This document shows, piece after piece, positions 15,195 through 23,921 of a stretch of 35,869 nucleotides of DNA. Origin of the DNA: a bacterium (GTDB taxonomy: Bacteria; Myxococcota_A; UBA9160; UBA6930); contig JAAETT010000133.1 of assembly GCA_024228115.1 (NCBI GenBank), positions 1 to 35,869 on the forward strand, written 5' to 3'. Made by a program: the position numbers and the translations under genes. The notes under the pieces were generated by a model that saw only the letters and a list, made by a program, of their open reading frames with translations, was not told where the DNA came from and searched no databases. Within the stretch, counting starts at the first letter, position 1, and the number at the start of each line of letters is the position of its first letter.

Positions 15195-16256
15195 CTACTT
15201 CCCGACGGAACGTCGCAGGCGCGCCCCGCCATGCAGGAAGACGACGGCCGAGGGTTGGATCTCTGTGACGACCAGCACGCCAACCGCGTCCCCCTCCTTC
15301 AACTCGAGGGGTTCGACGAAACCTTCGACCTCGACCTGCGCACTGCGCCGATCCGGGCTGGGATGCCAGACGGTTCTCGTGACGTGCACCGTCGGCGCCG
15401 GGGGAATCGACACGACTCGCGTAGGCCGGGGTTTGGCCGGCGGAGGCTTTGGTGCCGGTTCGGGCTTAGCGGTTGGAGGCGTGGACCTGGGTTCGGGCTC
15501 GGTTCGCGCCGCTGGCGGTGCCAATGCGACACTCGCCTCGGCCCGCGGTGCGACCGGCGTGGGGGCGGGCTCGACGGAAGGCGGATCCTCGGGGAGCGCC
15601 GCGGGTAGCGAAGCGACCGGAGGCTCAGCGCGGGAAGGGGCCGGTGACGGAGGAACCGATCGAACAGTGCTCGCAGGCGGAGAGGTCGGCCCTTCTGCCG
15701 TCGGCTGGATCTCGGCCGCGCCCGCCAGAGGAGGCGGTTCCGCGGCAGGCGGCACGACCCGGCCTCGAGGCGATTCCGGGGCGGGCGGCACAACCCGGCC
15801 TCGAGGCAGCTCGGCGGCCGGAGGCGGAGCAACGTTGGATACGGGCGGCTTGTCAGACACCGCCGCGGCGAGGCGCGTAGCGATGCTATTGGCGAGGTCG
15901 CCCGGATCGTTGCCGATCGACGCTGTCGGCACGGACTTGTCCAGATCGCTGCTGACAGCCGCTGTCTCTGTGGGCTCGGCAGCTGCGCGGAGGGCAGGCC
16001 GGGCTTCGCCAGGCGCCGTCTGAGCGATTTCCTTCTCGGCTTGCTCGGGGCTCCACAACCAGACCAATCCCAGCGTGAACGTCACGACCGCAGCGCCCAC
16101 CAGGGCGCCGCGCCAGGGCAGCCTGCGCCCCTCCTGCGATGCGGGCTCTGCAGGAGCAGCAGATTCCAGCGGGGCCCCGGGCTCCGCGTCCCCGGGCGTA
16201 CGACCGAGTCGCTCGTCTTCCTCCACCTTTTCGAGCGCCTTCAAGATCGTACTCAT
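15195..16256 (-). CDS. gspB: GspB-like type II secretion assembly protein
   Basis: 353 residues. It begins MSTILKALEKVEEDERLG, the standard GspB/ExeB N-terminus; a membrane segment is at about 50-68 (ALVGAAVVTFTLGLVWLW). A Pro/Ala/Glu linker of about 190 residues follows, with a tandem PRGRVVPPA element. The C-terminal domain (VTRTVWHPSPDRRSAQVEVEG to VGVLVVTEIQPSAVVFLHGG) matches the periplasmic GspB domain. It binds GspA and peptidoglycan to help the secretin assemble. It overlaps gspA by ATGA, so stoichiometric translation is likely. The linker is longer than in most GspB. No other T2SS gene is nearby. Confidence 0.85.
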   Translation of the reverse strand: MSTILKALEKVEEDERLGRTPGDAEPGAPLESAAPAEPASQEGRRLPWRGALVGAAVVTFTLGLVWLWSPEQAEKEIAQTAPGEARPALRAAAEPTETAAVSSDLDKSVPTASIGNDPGDLANSIATRLAAAVSDKPPVSNVAPPPAAELPRGRVVPPAPESPRGRVVPPAAEPPPLAGAAEIQPTAEGPTSPPASTVRSVPPSPAPSRAEPPVASLPAALPEDPPSVEPAPTPVAPRAEASVALAPPAARTEPEPRSTPPTAKPEPAPKPPPAKPRPTRVVSIPPAPTVHVTRTVWHPSPDRRSAQVEVEGFVEPLELKEGDAVGVLVVTEIQPSAVVFLHGGARLRRSVGK

Positions 16257-18076
16257 GAACGATCCTCAGTCGCCAATTCCGGCAGCACGTAACCCGGAAG
16301 AGCGCGGTACAGCTCGATCTTCGTCACGGGCCCGACCGTCCCGTCCACGCCGAGTTCCAGTCGCTTCTGGAGCGCCCGCACGCCGGCGATGGTTGCCGCG
16401 TCGTAGCGTCCGGTTGCCGTGCCTCGAAGCAGGCCCAGGCGCGTCAAAGCCTGCTGAAGCCAGCGCACTGAATCGCCCTGGGCGCCGGGCCGTATCACCG
16501 AGGGAAGCGATTCGAAATCCCGCCACGGAACGAAGGCTTCTCCGGTCCAGTGGGAGAGCAACTGCTCGTCCGTCACTTCGAAAGCGACAGGCCCGATGCC
16601 CTCGAGGCGCAAGCCCTCCTCCCAGAGCGCCGTGACAGCCGCATAACGTGGCGCACCGTCCAACGCCTCGAGCACCAACAGTGCAGGCAGATCCAGCGCC
16701 CGGAGGGTCGCAAGCCGGGCTTCCCTCAGTTTCAGCAGCGAGAACCCCTGATCGTCCAATGCCTCGACCAGGTCTGGCAGCGAAAGCAGATCGGCTGCAA
16801 GCGGCACCTCCTGCCATGTCTCGAGCAGGGCATCGAGCGAAGTCGCCATCGTGACCGCCGGCGAACTCCGTCCCAGCGCCAGGCCCAGATCCTGGCCGGG
16901 GGGCGCCAGGGTTTCGGGCTCCGGCAGGTCGAGCTCGTCGTATTCGCCCTCAGGTGCCAGCTCATCCGGCGGCGGAGCCATCCCCACGGCCGGGAGCGCA
17001 TCCGCCGCCATTTCCAGGGTTTCGGCAGGGACTGGCGCGGGCGGGGCGGAGACGCTCTCGAGCCGCTGGGCCGGGGGCTCCTCCGGCGACGATCCTCCCT
17101 GACCCGAAGGCGAAAAGGCCAGCCAGCCTCCGATCGCGATCGTCAGCAGCCCGGCCCCGGCCGCGACCGGAAGGGCTCCGTCACGGATCCAGGTCGGCAG
17201 ACGAATGCGTCCCAGAAGCTCGCCCAGTCGGCCCAGCAACTTGCCGCGTGTTCCTCTCGGTTTCGAGCCTGTGCTGACTCGCACCTCCCGATCGGTCTGG
17301 GTCACCAACCCGAGACCGATCGCCTTGGCTTCCGCCGCATAGCCGGCCAACAAAGCCCGATCACAGAGCAGATTGATCAGCCGGGGAATACCGCCGGATC
17401 GGCGGTGGATCTCCCGCAGCGCCAGATCCGTGAACAACTCGCGAGGTGCGCCCGCTGCGATCCGCAGGCGGTGGCGGACGTAATCTCGCGTGTCCGTGAC
17501 CGAGAGCGGCGTCAGCCTCCAACGCACACTGATGCGCTGGCGAAGCTGTCGCAGATCCGGCGATTCGAGCATGGTGTCGAGTTCGGGCTGCCCGATCAGC
17601 ACGATCTGGATCAGCTTGGCCGTGTTGGTCTCCAGGTTCGAGAGCAACCGAACCTGCTCGAGGGCATCGCGCTCCATCACCTGGGCTTCGTCGACGATCA
17701 GCAGCACGCGCCGGCCGTCCCGGCGCTTGGCCAACAAGAAGCGGTTCAACTGCTCGTGGAGCTGACGCCGATCGTGGTCTTCCACGGGCAGGCCGAGCTC
17801 CGCATTGATCGCCTGGAGCAACTCCAGCCCCGAGAGCTGGGGATTGAAGATGAAGGCCACTTCGGTGCCAGCCTCGAGCCTGCCGAGCAGGGTGCGGCAA
17901 AGCGTGGTCTTCCCGGTCCCGACCTCCCCGGTGACGCAGATGAAGCCTTCGCCCTGCTCGATTCCATAGAGCAGGTGCGCCAAGGCTTCCCGGTGGGGAT
18001 CCGCCAGGAAGAGATAACGAGGATCCGGACTCAGGGAGAACGGCTTTTCCCGAAGTCCGTAGAACTGGGTATACAT
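16253..18076 (-). CDS. gspA: GspA/ExeA-type AAA ATPase with peptidoglycan-binding domain
   Basis: 607 residues. MYTQFYGLREKPFSLSPDPRYLF is the ExeA start; Walker A GEVGTGKT is at 50-57, Walker B LLIVDEAQ at about 125-132, and GGIPRLINLLCDRALL the sensor region. A membrane segment is at about 296-316, followed by an acidic Pro-rich linker, a C39-like domain (LDALLETWQEVPLAADLL to YAAVTALWEEGLRL), and a peptidoglycan-binding domain (PGAQGDSVRWLQQALTRLG, about 535-595). This is the complete Aeromonas ExeA architecture: cytoplasmic ATPase and periplasmic wall-binding. It uses ATP to remodel peptidoglycan contact during secretin assembly. It lies upstream of gspB and is divergent from the pantothenate kinase. 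Confidence 0.9.
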   Translation of the reverse strand: MYTQFYGLREKPFSLSPDPRYLFLADPHREALAHLLYGIEQGEGFICVTGEVGTGKTTLCRTLLGRLEAGTEVAFIFNPQLSGLELLQAINAELGLPVEDHDRRQLHEQLNRFLLAKRRDGRRVLLIVDEAQVMERDALEQVRLLSNLETNTAKLIQIVLIGQPELDTMLESPDLRQLRQRISVRWRLTPLSVTDTRDYVRHRLRIAAGAPRELFTDLALREIHRRSGGIPRLINLLCDRALLAGYAAEAKAIGLGLVTQTDREVRVSTGSKPRGTRGKLLGRLGELLGRIRLPTWIRDGALPVAAGAGLLTIAIGGWLAFSPSGQGGSSPEEPPAQRLESVSAPPAPVPAETLEMAADALPAVGMAPPPDELAPEGEYDELDLPEPETLAPPGQDLGLALGRSSPAVTMATSLDALLETWQEVPLAADLLSLPDLVEALDDQGFSLLKLREARLATLRALDLPALLVLEALDGAPRYAAVTALWEEGLRLEGIGPVAFEVTDEQLLSHWTGEAFVPWRDFESLPSVIRPGAQGDSVRWLQQALTRLGLLRGTATGRYDAATIAGVRALQKRLELGVDGTVGPVTKIELYRALPGYVLPELATEDRS

Positions 18077-18196
18077 GAAGGTCGTTGGCCCAATGCGGTT
18101 CAGCCGAGAATATCAGGCATGCCCCCGAAGGGGAATCAGGCGGGATTCATGAGCGCAGGGCGGGATCAGAGCGAGAAAGCTGGCGGAGGGCGGGCG

Positions 18197-19012
18197 ATGG
18201 GCCTCGACCTCGGAGCGAGCCTCGCCAAGCTGGCCATCCGCCACGATTCCGGAGAGCGGGAGCTTCGGCTTCTACCCTCCCGGGACGCAAGCGCGGTGCT
18301 CGAGGCGGTGGCGGAGATAGCCCCCAGCCGGGTGGGCCTGACCGGCGCCGGAGCCCAGGATCTGGCCGAGCAGCTGCCCGCCGAGCCGCTTCTGATCAAC
18401 GAATTCGCCGCCTGGGGGCGCGGCGCGAGCGTCCTGCTGGACGGACAGGACACATCCGAGGACCAGCGATTCCTGCTCGTCTCTCTGGGAACCGGCACCT
18501 CGGTCATGCTCTGCGACGGAATGGCGGTGAGCCGGGTCGGCGGGACGGCACTTGGCGGAGGCACGGTGATGGGCCTGGGCTCCCTCCTGGTGGGCGAGAG
18601 TTCCTATTCGCACCTCACGGAGCTGGCCTCCAAGGGTGACCGACGCAATGTGGACCTGCTGGTGGGCGATATCTACCAGCCGGGCCAGATCGCCCTGGCG
18701 GGGGACGCCACCGCGGCAGCGTTCGGCAAGCCCGTGATTCGCAGCAAGGCCTGCAGCCCGGAAGACCTCGCCCAAGCCATCATGGGCATGGTGGGCGAGA
18801 ACGTCGCGGTCTTGTGTTCGGCACTGGCCGGCACCCACCAGGTGAAGCGCGTCGTGTTCGGCGGCGCCACCCTTCGCGAGAACCCGGCGCTGCAAGCGAT
18901 CCTGCTCGGTACGACGGCGGCCTTCGGCCGTCAGCCGGTTTCCCTCGAAGACGGTGAGTTCACGGGCGCGCTCGGCGCACTCGCGTTGGTCAACGAGACC
19001 GCCGCGGCCTGA
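18197..19012 (+). CDS. Type II pantothenate kinase
   Basis: 271 residues, ASKHA fold. MGLDLGASLAKLAI (phosphate 1), LINEFAAWGRGASVLL with catalytic Glu, LLVSLGTGTSVML (phosphate 2) and RVGGTALGGGTVMGLGSLLVG are PanK-II signatures; length matches S. aureus CoaW (267). It phosphorylates pantothenate in CoA synthesis. The ATG at 18197 has GGAGGG 6 nt upstream; an earlier ATG at 18149 adds 16 residues not expected in the family. The same frame is open back to 16550 only because it is antisense to gspA. Type II enzymes are usually insensitive to CoA feedback. Confidence 0.88.
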   Translation: MGLDLGASLAKLAIRHDSGERELRLLPSRDASAVLEAVAEIAPSRVGLTGAGAQDLAEQLPAEPLLINEFAAWGRGASVLLDGQDTSEDQRFLLVSLGTGTSVMLCDGMAVSRVGGTALGGGTVMGLGSLLVGESSYSHLTELASKGDRRNVDLLVGDIYQPGQIALAGDATAAAFGKPVIRSKACSPEDLAQAIMGMVGENVAVLCSALAGTHQVKRVVFGGATLRENPALQAILLGTTAAFGRQPVSLEDGEFTGALGALALVNETAAA

Positions 19013-19035
19013 CGGCTCGGGCTCTGGACAGCCGC

Positions 19036-20487
19036 CTAGAGCTTCGGGGCGGGCTCGTTCGCTTCCTCTTCGGGCCGGGCGATGGTGCGCAACACGCGTT
19101 GGGTGCGGGCGATGGCTGCCCGCTGAACCCGCAGCTCTTCGGTCTGCGCGGAAACCTGTCGTTCCAGGCGCTCCTTGGCGTCGACCACCTCTTCCAAGCG
19201 GTTCTCGAGATGGGCGATGCGACGATCGAACTCCTCGACGGTCTTGGCCACTTCACCCGTTCCGGCCTCGCTCGATCCCATGCCGGCCAGCGGTGCCGTC
19301 GGGAAACCGGCCGCGGCCGGTGCGGGATAGTCCATTTCCTGATCCATCGGAGTTCCTTCCACGACAGCCTCTTCGGCCACCTCATCGACGCGGATCGCGC
19401 CAGGCTCGATGTCGTACTCGCCTGCCGGCGGCAGCGCGCTCTCGTCGACCACGGGCTCCACGGCGACCTCGGGGGCCTCCGTGGTTCCCTGCTCCTCAGC
19501 GCCTTCGGTAACCGCGCCAGCGCCATCGTCCGCCGCATCCAGCGGCGAGAGGGTTTCTTCTTCCGGGTCGCTTCGGCGTCGGCGTCCGAGCACGAACAAC
19601 AGCACAACCAGGGCGAGGCCTGCCAGCGCTGCCATTCCTACCGGGCTGCCGAGCAGGCTCCCGCTCGACTGGCTCTCCGAAGAATCGGTGGGCTCGGGGC
19701 TCAAACCCGACGGCATCTCCTGGGCGGGCTCCTCTGCCACGACCTCCCCGATTTCGACACCGGCATAGGCATCGTCGGGCCCTTCAGCAGGCTCGAACTC
19801 GTCCGGAACGGTGCCGAGCACTTCCCCCTCGAGCGCGTCCGGCCCCGCCTCGGGCTCCTGGATACCGTCCTCGGGCGCTTCGGAAGGCGGCTCCGTCTCG
19901 CCGGCTGGTTCGGCAGCCACCTCCGCCACCGCTTCGGGATCGATCGGCTGGCTGACCGCGGCGAACTCACCGCTCTCGAGCGGCGCCTCTGCGACCGGTT
20001 CAGCGGGTTCAGGCGTCCCCTCATCTGCGACGCTGGTCGCCACGAGGCCGGATACCAGCGACGCGACGCCAGCACCCGGATCGTAGAAATCGAGCACGAT
20101 GCGATCGGGCTTGCGCAGCACCAGCTCTTTCATCTCTACGTCGCCGCTGAGAACGATATTGGCCCTGCTCCCGTCGGCTCCGCCGCGGAACCGGACCGCA
20201 CGAATGTGGCGGCTCCCTGCGGGCTTGATCGGTGCCAGTTCGCCCGCCGCTGCATCGAGAGCAACGACCAACACCAGACGACCGTCGTCCTTCGGTCTCA
20301 GCTCCGCCAGCCGATAGGGCGAGACCCCATCGAGCTGGAAGACGACGCGGGAGTAGTCCTTGTGGACCCCGACCCGTACATCGATGAGGTTCGCGCCGCC
20401 TGCCGCACTGGCAAACAGCAAGGCCACGCCCGCGATCAAGCTGATCGTCGGACGACGGCCTCGGATTCGTAGAATACGACTCGGCAC
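19036..20487 (-). CDS. AMIN-domain membrane protein with acidic linker and coiled coil
   Basis: 483 residues. A signal peptide/anchor (about 14-32, ISLIAGVALLFASAAGG) precedes an AMIN domain (about 33-140, LIDVRVGVHKDYSRVVFQLDG to RIVLDFYDPG), which targets peptidoglycan or envelope complexes in PilQ and AmiC. A very acidic Pro/Glu linker (about 155-280) leads to a membrane helix (about 285-305, GMAALAGLALVVLLFVLGRRRR). The C-terminal 180 residues are acidic, ending in a coiled coil (VAKTVEEFDRRIAHLENRLEEVV onward). This resembles FimV-like layout without LysM. It is the last gene of the ArsA operon, 6 bp after the BtuF-like gene. The GTG start is at 20487. Confidence 0.82.
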   Translation of the reverse strand: MPSRILRIRGRRPTISLIAGVALLFASAAGGANLIDVRVGVHKDYSRVVFQLDGVSPYRLAELRPKDDGRLVLVVALDAAAGELAPIKPAGSRHIRAVRFRGGADGSRANIVLSGDVEMKELVLRKPDRIVLDFYDPGAGVASLVSGLVATSVADEGTPEPAEPVAEAPLESGEFAAVSQPIDPEAVAEVAAEPAGETEPPSEAPEDGIQEPEAGPDALEGEVLGTVPDEFEPAEGPDDAYAGVEIGEVVAEEPAQEMPSGLSPEPTDSSESQSSGSLLGSPVGMAALAGLALVVLLFVLGRRRRSDPEEETLSPLDAADDGAGAVTEGAEEQGTTEAPEVAVEPVVDESALPPAGEYDIEPGAIRVDEVAEEAVVEGTPMDQEMDYPAPAAAGFPTAPLAGMGSSEAGTGEVAKTVEEFDRRIAHLENRLEEVVDAKERLERQVSAQTEELRVQRAAIARTQRVLRTIARPEEEANEPAPKL

Positions 20488-20493
20488 CTCTGG

Positions 20494-21285
20494 TCACCCC
20501 CCTGTAGCCATGAGGTCCCGGAGCGTCACAATCGCTCTCGAGATACGCGGACCGTACCAAGACACCCATGTGCCGTCGATCACATGGATACGACCGCTGC
20601 GAGAAGCCGGCAGCGGCAGGTCAGCGAGCGCCCGGGCATCGCGATCGGTGAAGGCGTAGGGCTCATCGGGCAGCAGCACGACCTCGGGAGCCGCGCGCAC
20701 GATTTCTTCTTCAGTGACACGCGGATAGCGGCGATCCGTTCGATTTGCGAACACGTTCGCACCACCGCATAGACGCAGGAGATCGTGGGCATAGGTGTCC
20801 TCGCCAACCGACATCCACGGCCCCTTCCAGATCGGACAAAAGACGGGAATCGGACGCTCCACCGGTTCGGATTCGGCCTGCGCTACGGCAGACAGGGTGG
20901 GCTGGACGACCCGACGCACGGCTTCGGGCCCTGCGCCCAGCCCCGCCATCTCCGCGAGCAGCTCCGCCCCTTCCGCCACGCTGCGCGGATGGGTCACCCA
21001 GACCGGAACGCCTGCCTCGGCCAACCGCTCCACGTCCTGACGGCGGTTCTCCTCTCGGTTTGCGATCACCAGATCCGGCGCGAGCGCGAGCACTGCCTGT
21101 AGATCCGGATTCTTGGTACCGCCGAGCTTGGGCAGAAGAGCCACCTCGGCAGCCGGATGAACGCACCACTCCGTCACGCCGACCAGCCGGTCGCCGAGGC
21201 CCAACGCGAAGAGAGCCTCCGTCAGGCTCGGGACCAGGCTGACGATGCGGCGCGGCGAGCCTTCGGGCCGCTGCTCGACGATCAC
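20494..21285 (-). CDS. BtuF-like helical-backbone metal receptor/cobalamin-binding protein, no signal peptide
   Basis: 263 residues. RIVSLVPSLTEALFALGLGDRLVGVTEWCVHP is the start of the cobalamin/siderophore-binding BtuF fold; IANREENRRQDVERLAEAGVPVWVTHPRSV (long linking helix region), FCPIWKGPWMSVGEDTYAHDLLRLCGGANVF and PEVVLLPDEPYAF complete both lobes. There is no signal peptide or lipobox: the first strand starts at about residue 12, so the protein is predicted cytoplasmic. No permease or ATPase of an ABC importer adjoins. The GTG overlaps the upstream ArsA stop by 4 bp (GTGA). Metal or corrinoid ligand is unknown. Confidence 0.83.
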   Translation of the reverse strand: MIVEQRPEGSPRRIVSLVPSLTEALFALGLGDRLVGVTEWCVHPAAEVALLPKLGGTKNPDLQAVLALAPDLVIANREENRRQDVERLAEAGVPVWVTHPRSVAEGAELLAEMAGLGAGPEAVRRVVQPTLSAVAQAESEPVERPIPVFCPIWKGPWMSVGEDTYAHDLLRLCGGANVFANRTDRRYPRVTEEEIVRAAPEVVLLPDEPYAFTDRDARALADLPLPASRSGRIHVIDGTWVSWYGPRISRAIVTLRDLMATGG

Positions 21286-22439
21286 TCGAAATCCACCGCG
21301 AGCAAGCCCTCGTGGAGGCGGGCCCGACGAATCGGACGCCCCACCAGGCTGCGGGGCAAAGCGACGATGCGGATGGCATCCCGCAGCCGAATCACCAGGG
21401 AATCACCGCGGGCATCCACCTCGAGAGCTTCCTTGGCGGCTCCCGGCAACTCGATCTCGAGCCGCGGATGTCCCGAATGGGTCCGCAGGCGGATCGGGCG
21501 GCCCTGGCGCCATAGAGCGGCCGGGTCGCGCTCGGCGTAGAGACGGCCCGCCATGGCCTGAAGCGCCGGGAGGCCCGTCAGCTCCTTGGGCTCCATCGGA
21601 ACCTCGATGCGCGGGATCGGAAACGAGGTGCGGATCTCTTCCAGGATCGCCTGCTCACGAGCGGCCCACCGGCCGAACCAGCCTTCGCTGGCCGCCGAGG
21701 GCAGGACCCGGTTCACGATCACACCATCGGTGGCCACCCCGTAGAGCGAGAGGTAGGCGAAGGAGCGCCGCGCCTCCTCCAGGACGACCTGGGTCGGATT
21801 CAACACCAGGCGTGCCGTGGTGCGGCTGGTGTCCATCAGGATTTCCCGCACATCGTCGACATCGCTCCAGAGCCGTTCGAAGGCGTCGAACATCTCTTCG
21901 CCGGGTACGAGCCCACCTGCGCTGAAGGGTTCGAGCAATGGCTTCAACAAACGAGCACCGCGACGTTCCAGCTCGAAGAAATTCTCCATGAAGATCCGCA
22001 GCACATCCGGAAAGCGGAGCATGCGCAGGGTCGAACCGGTTGGCGCGCAATCGACCACACACAGGTCGAACTCGCCCGTGGCTTCGACATCGCGAATCGC
22101 ACGCAGGGCGATCAACTCCTCGAGGCCTGGAAAGACGAGCAGCTCGTCAGCGACGAGTGCGTCCGTTTCTTCTTTCAGGAGTTGGCGAAAGTACTGCTGG
22201 AGCGTTCCCCAACTTCGATCCAGCTCATCGAGCGTCGAAACCTCCTGGGCAACGACACCCTCGGCAATCGGCACGGGCCTTGCCCCGACCGGCCGCCCGA
22301 GAGCATCCCCCACGCTATGTGCAGCATCGGTCGAGAGCAGAAAGACGCGATGGCCACGATCGGCAGCGCCTAACGCCGTGGTGATCGAATGGGTCGTCTT
22401 TCCGACGCCACCCTTTCCGGTGAGAAGCACGACACGCAT
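21282..22439 (-). CDS. ArsA/Get3-like ATPase with alpha-crystallin tail (second of pair)
   Basis: 385 residues. Deviant Walker A GKGGVGKTT (with the signature Lys) is at 8-16, Switch I STDAAHSVGDAL, Switch II VVDCAPTGSTLRMLRFP. The C-terminal about 75 residues (LEIELPGAAKEALEVDARGDSLVI to LLAVDFE) form an HSP20-like domain seen in ArsA homologues of the Get3d type. The CxxC zinc site of eukaryotic Get3 is absent. Arsenite pumping is unlikely: no ArsB or ArsR is present. Its start follows the paralogue by one base and its stop overlaps the BtuF-like gene. Partner of the homologue at 22441, perhaps as a heterodimer. Confidence 0.9.
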   Translation of the reverse strand: MRVVLLTGKGGVGKTTHSITTALGAADRGHRVFLLSTDAAHSVGDALGRPVGARPVPIAEGVVAQEVSTLDELDRSWGTLQQYFRQLLKEETDALVADELLVFPGLEELIALRAIRDVEATGEFDLCVVDCAPTGSTLRMLRFPDVLRIFMENFFELERRGARLLKPLLEPFSAGGLVPGEEMFDAFERLWSDVDDVREILMDTSRTTARLVLNPTQVVLEEARRSFAYLSLYGVATDGVIVNRVLPSAASEGWFGRWAAREQAILEEIRTSFPIPRIEVPMEPKELTGLPALQAMAGRLYAERDPAALWRQGRPIRLRTHSGHPRLEIELPGAAKEALEVDARGDSLVIRLRDAIRIVALPRSLVGRPIRRARLHEGLLAVDFE

Positions 22440-22440
22440 G

Positions 22441-23643
22441 CTAGACAGGCTCCGTCGGACGGAACTGCACTTCGAGAACTCCGTCGCGACAGCGTGCTCC
22501 CGAAATGTCGATACCTGACAAATGACGCGGAAGTGGAATCGGGCGACGGAGGGCGCCGGTGCGAACCATCAACTGCGTGCCAACACGAGTCACGTCGAGG
22601 TCCCCGGGGCGGGCGTTCGGCAACGGCAGTCGCAGCGCGTAGCCCGATCCCTCGCGCCTGAACTCCAGGCCGGGTTCGCTCGAGAGAAGCATCTCGGGTG
22701 CGTGATCCCTGAAGAGAATTTCTCCGTGCGCTCGGAGACGCGCCAAGCCGACCACCTCATCGTCCTGGAGCGGGGCAGCGAGGATGGGGAGCGGCGAGAA
22801 GAGCTCGGCCACTTCATTGCGCCGGGCCGCCTGCTGGCGCACCCACTCCGCAAAGAAGGGTTCGGCGGCAACCTGCTCCGGTAGCAGCCGGTTCATCACG
22901 ACGGCATCGACAGCCACGCTGAAGAGCGCCAGATCGGTTCGCGCACGCAGCGATTCATCGATGACCATGCGCTCGGGCGTCAGCACCAGACGAACGCTGG
23001 TACCCGGGTCGGAGATGAGCTCGTGCAGTTTCCCGAGCTGGCGGTAGATCAATCCCTCGGCGTCGCGAAAAACCTCGGGCCCGGGAAGGGGAACCGCCAC
23101 CAGGTTGCGTGCCAACGGCGTGACCAGCCCCGCAATGGCGCGTTGCAGCTTGAGTAGGATGCGCAGGGCCGAGTGGGCGGCCTCGGGCAGGGTCAGCAGG
23201 CGCAGCGCCGAGTCCGTCGGCGCACAATCGACCACGACCAGGTCGTAGGCTCCCTCCCGCGCCCAGGTGTCGACCGCGAGCAGGGTCGTCAGCTCTTCCA
23301 GCCCGGGCAGCAGGGCGAGCTCGTCGGCCATCACCTCTTCGATGCCCTGATGGCGGAAGAGTTGGCCCAGGTAGTCGCGCACGGCGCCCCAATGCCGGGC
23401 CACCTCGGCCCGGGCATCTACCTCGACGGCCGACAACGTGCCCGAAAACGCTTCGTCGTCCTGCATGTCCAGCTGACGGGGTTCGTCTCCGAGAGGCTCC
23501 TCGAGCACATCGCCCAGACTGTGAGCCGCGTCCGCAGAAGCCACCAGGACTCGCATGCCGCGGGTCGCGGCCCAGACCGCGCTGGCTGCTGCGGTCGTCG
23601 TCTTTCCGACTCCGCCTTTGCCGGTGTAGAGGACGACCCGCAC
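22441..23643 (-). CDS. ArsA/Get3-like ATPase with alpha-crystallin tail (first of pair)
   Basis: 400 residues. GKGGVGKTT at 8-16, Switch I SADAAHSLGDVL, Switch II VVDCAPTDSALRLLTLP and a C-terminal HSP20-like domain (LEFRREGSGYALRLPLP to DGVLEVQFRP). Its sequence differs from the neighbour in the Switch II (APTD vs APTG), suggesting paralogues with separate roles. It starts 15 bp after the zinc-ribbon gene and ends one base before the next ATG. Tandem ATPases can form pseudodimers; eukaryotic and bacterial ArsA have two halves fused. Role (membrane-protein targeting, other) is inference. Confidence 0.9.
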   Translation of the reverse strand: MRVVLYTGKGGVGKTTTAAASAVWAATRGMRVLVASADAAHSLGDVLEEPLGDEPRQLDMQDDEAFSGTLSAVEVDARAEVARHWGAVRDYLGQLFRHQGIEEVMADELALLPGLEELTTLLAVDTWAREGAYDLVVVDCAPTDSALRLLTLPEAAHSALRILLKLQRAIAGLVTPLARNLVAVPLPGPEVFRDAEGLIYRQLGKLHELISDPGTSVRLVLTPERMVIDESLRARTDLALFSVAVDAVVMNRLLPEQVAAEPFFAEWVRQQAARRNEVAELFSPLPILAAPLQDDEVVGLARLRAHGEILFRDHAPEMLLSSEPGLEFRREGSGYALRLPLPNARPGDLDVTRVGTQLMVRTGALRRPIPLPRHLSGIDISGARCRDGVLEVQFRPTEPV

Positions 23644-23658
23644 TCTGGAACGGTAGGG

Positions 23659-23871
23659 CTAGGCAGCCTCGACCGCCGCGACCCGAACCAAGCGAGCGGG
23701 CAGCGGCGAACACACCCGAAGCGGTGTCGAATGCGGCCTCTCCGTCCAGCGATGGTCACAGCGCGGACACTCGGCAAGCAGAACGACACCCCGATCGATG
23801 ACCTGATCGGTGTGGACCTCGTTGAAGCCACAAACGAGGCAGCGCGTGAGGGTACGGGTGGCAGCGATCAT
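23659..23871 (-). CDS. Small zinc-ribbon protein, first gene of the ArsA operon
   Basis: 70 residues. Two Cys pairs, RCLVCGF and ECPRCDH, are 20-odd residues apart with the intervening VIDRGVVLLAECP strand, forming a typical zinc ribbon. The tail is Pro/Arg/Val rich. The ATG at 23871 has AAGGAG 6 nt upstream, so this is a solid start; the open frame further up to 23991 lacks support. It is 15 bp before the first ArsA and probably cotranscribed. Function unknown; a DNA- or protein-binding role fits. Confidence 0.8.
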   Translation of the reverse strand: MIAATRTLTRCLVCGFNEVHTDQVIDRGVVLLAECPRCDHRWTERPHSTPLRVCSPLPARLVRVAAVEAA

Positions 23872-23921
23872 GGGGTTCTCCTTGTCAGGTTCATCCTTGG
23901 GGGGCCGAAGCCCCGGGGCTT

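Noticed and set aside
17855-17870. Possible sigma-54 site TGGCACCGAAGTGGCC on the minus strand
   Set aside because: It lies inside gspA coding sequence, and no gene start follows at suitable distance.
16550-18148. 533-codon open frame on the plus strand, continuous with the pantothenate kinase
   Set aside because: It is antisense to gspA, whose ATPase and peptidoglycan-binding motifs are complete. In this GC-rich DNA such shadow frames are common. The kinase family starts at the ATG at 18197 with a strong ribosome site.
21282-23643. Arsenic resistance operon
   Set aside because: The ArsA homologues have no ArsB, ArsR or ArsD neighbours, and carry an HSP20-like tail.
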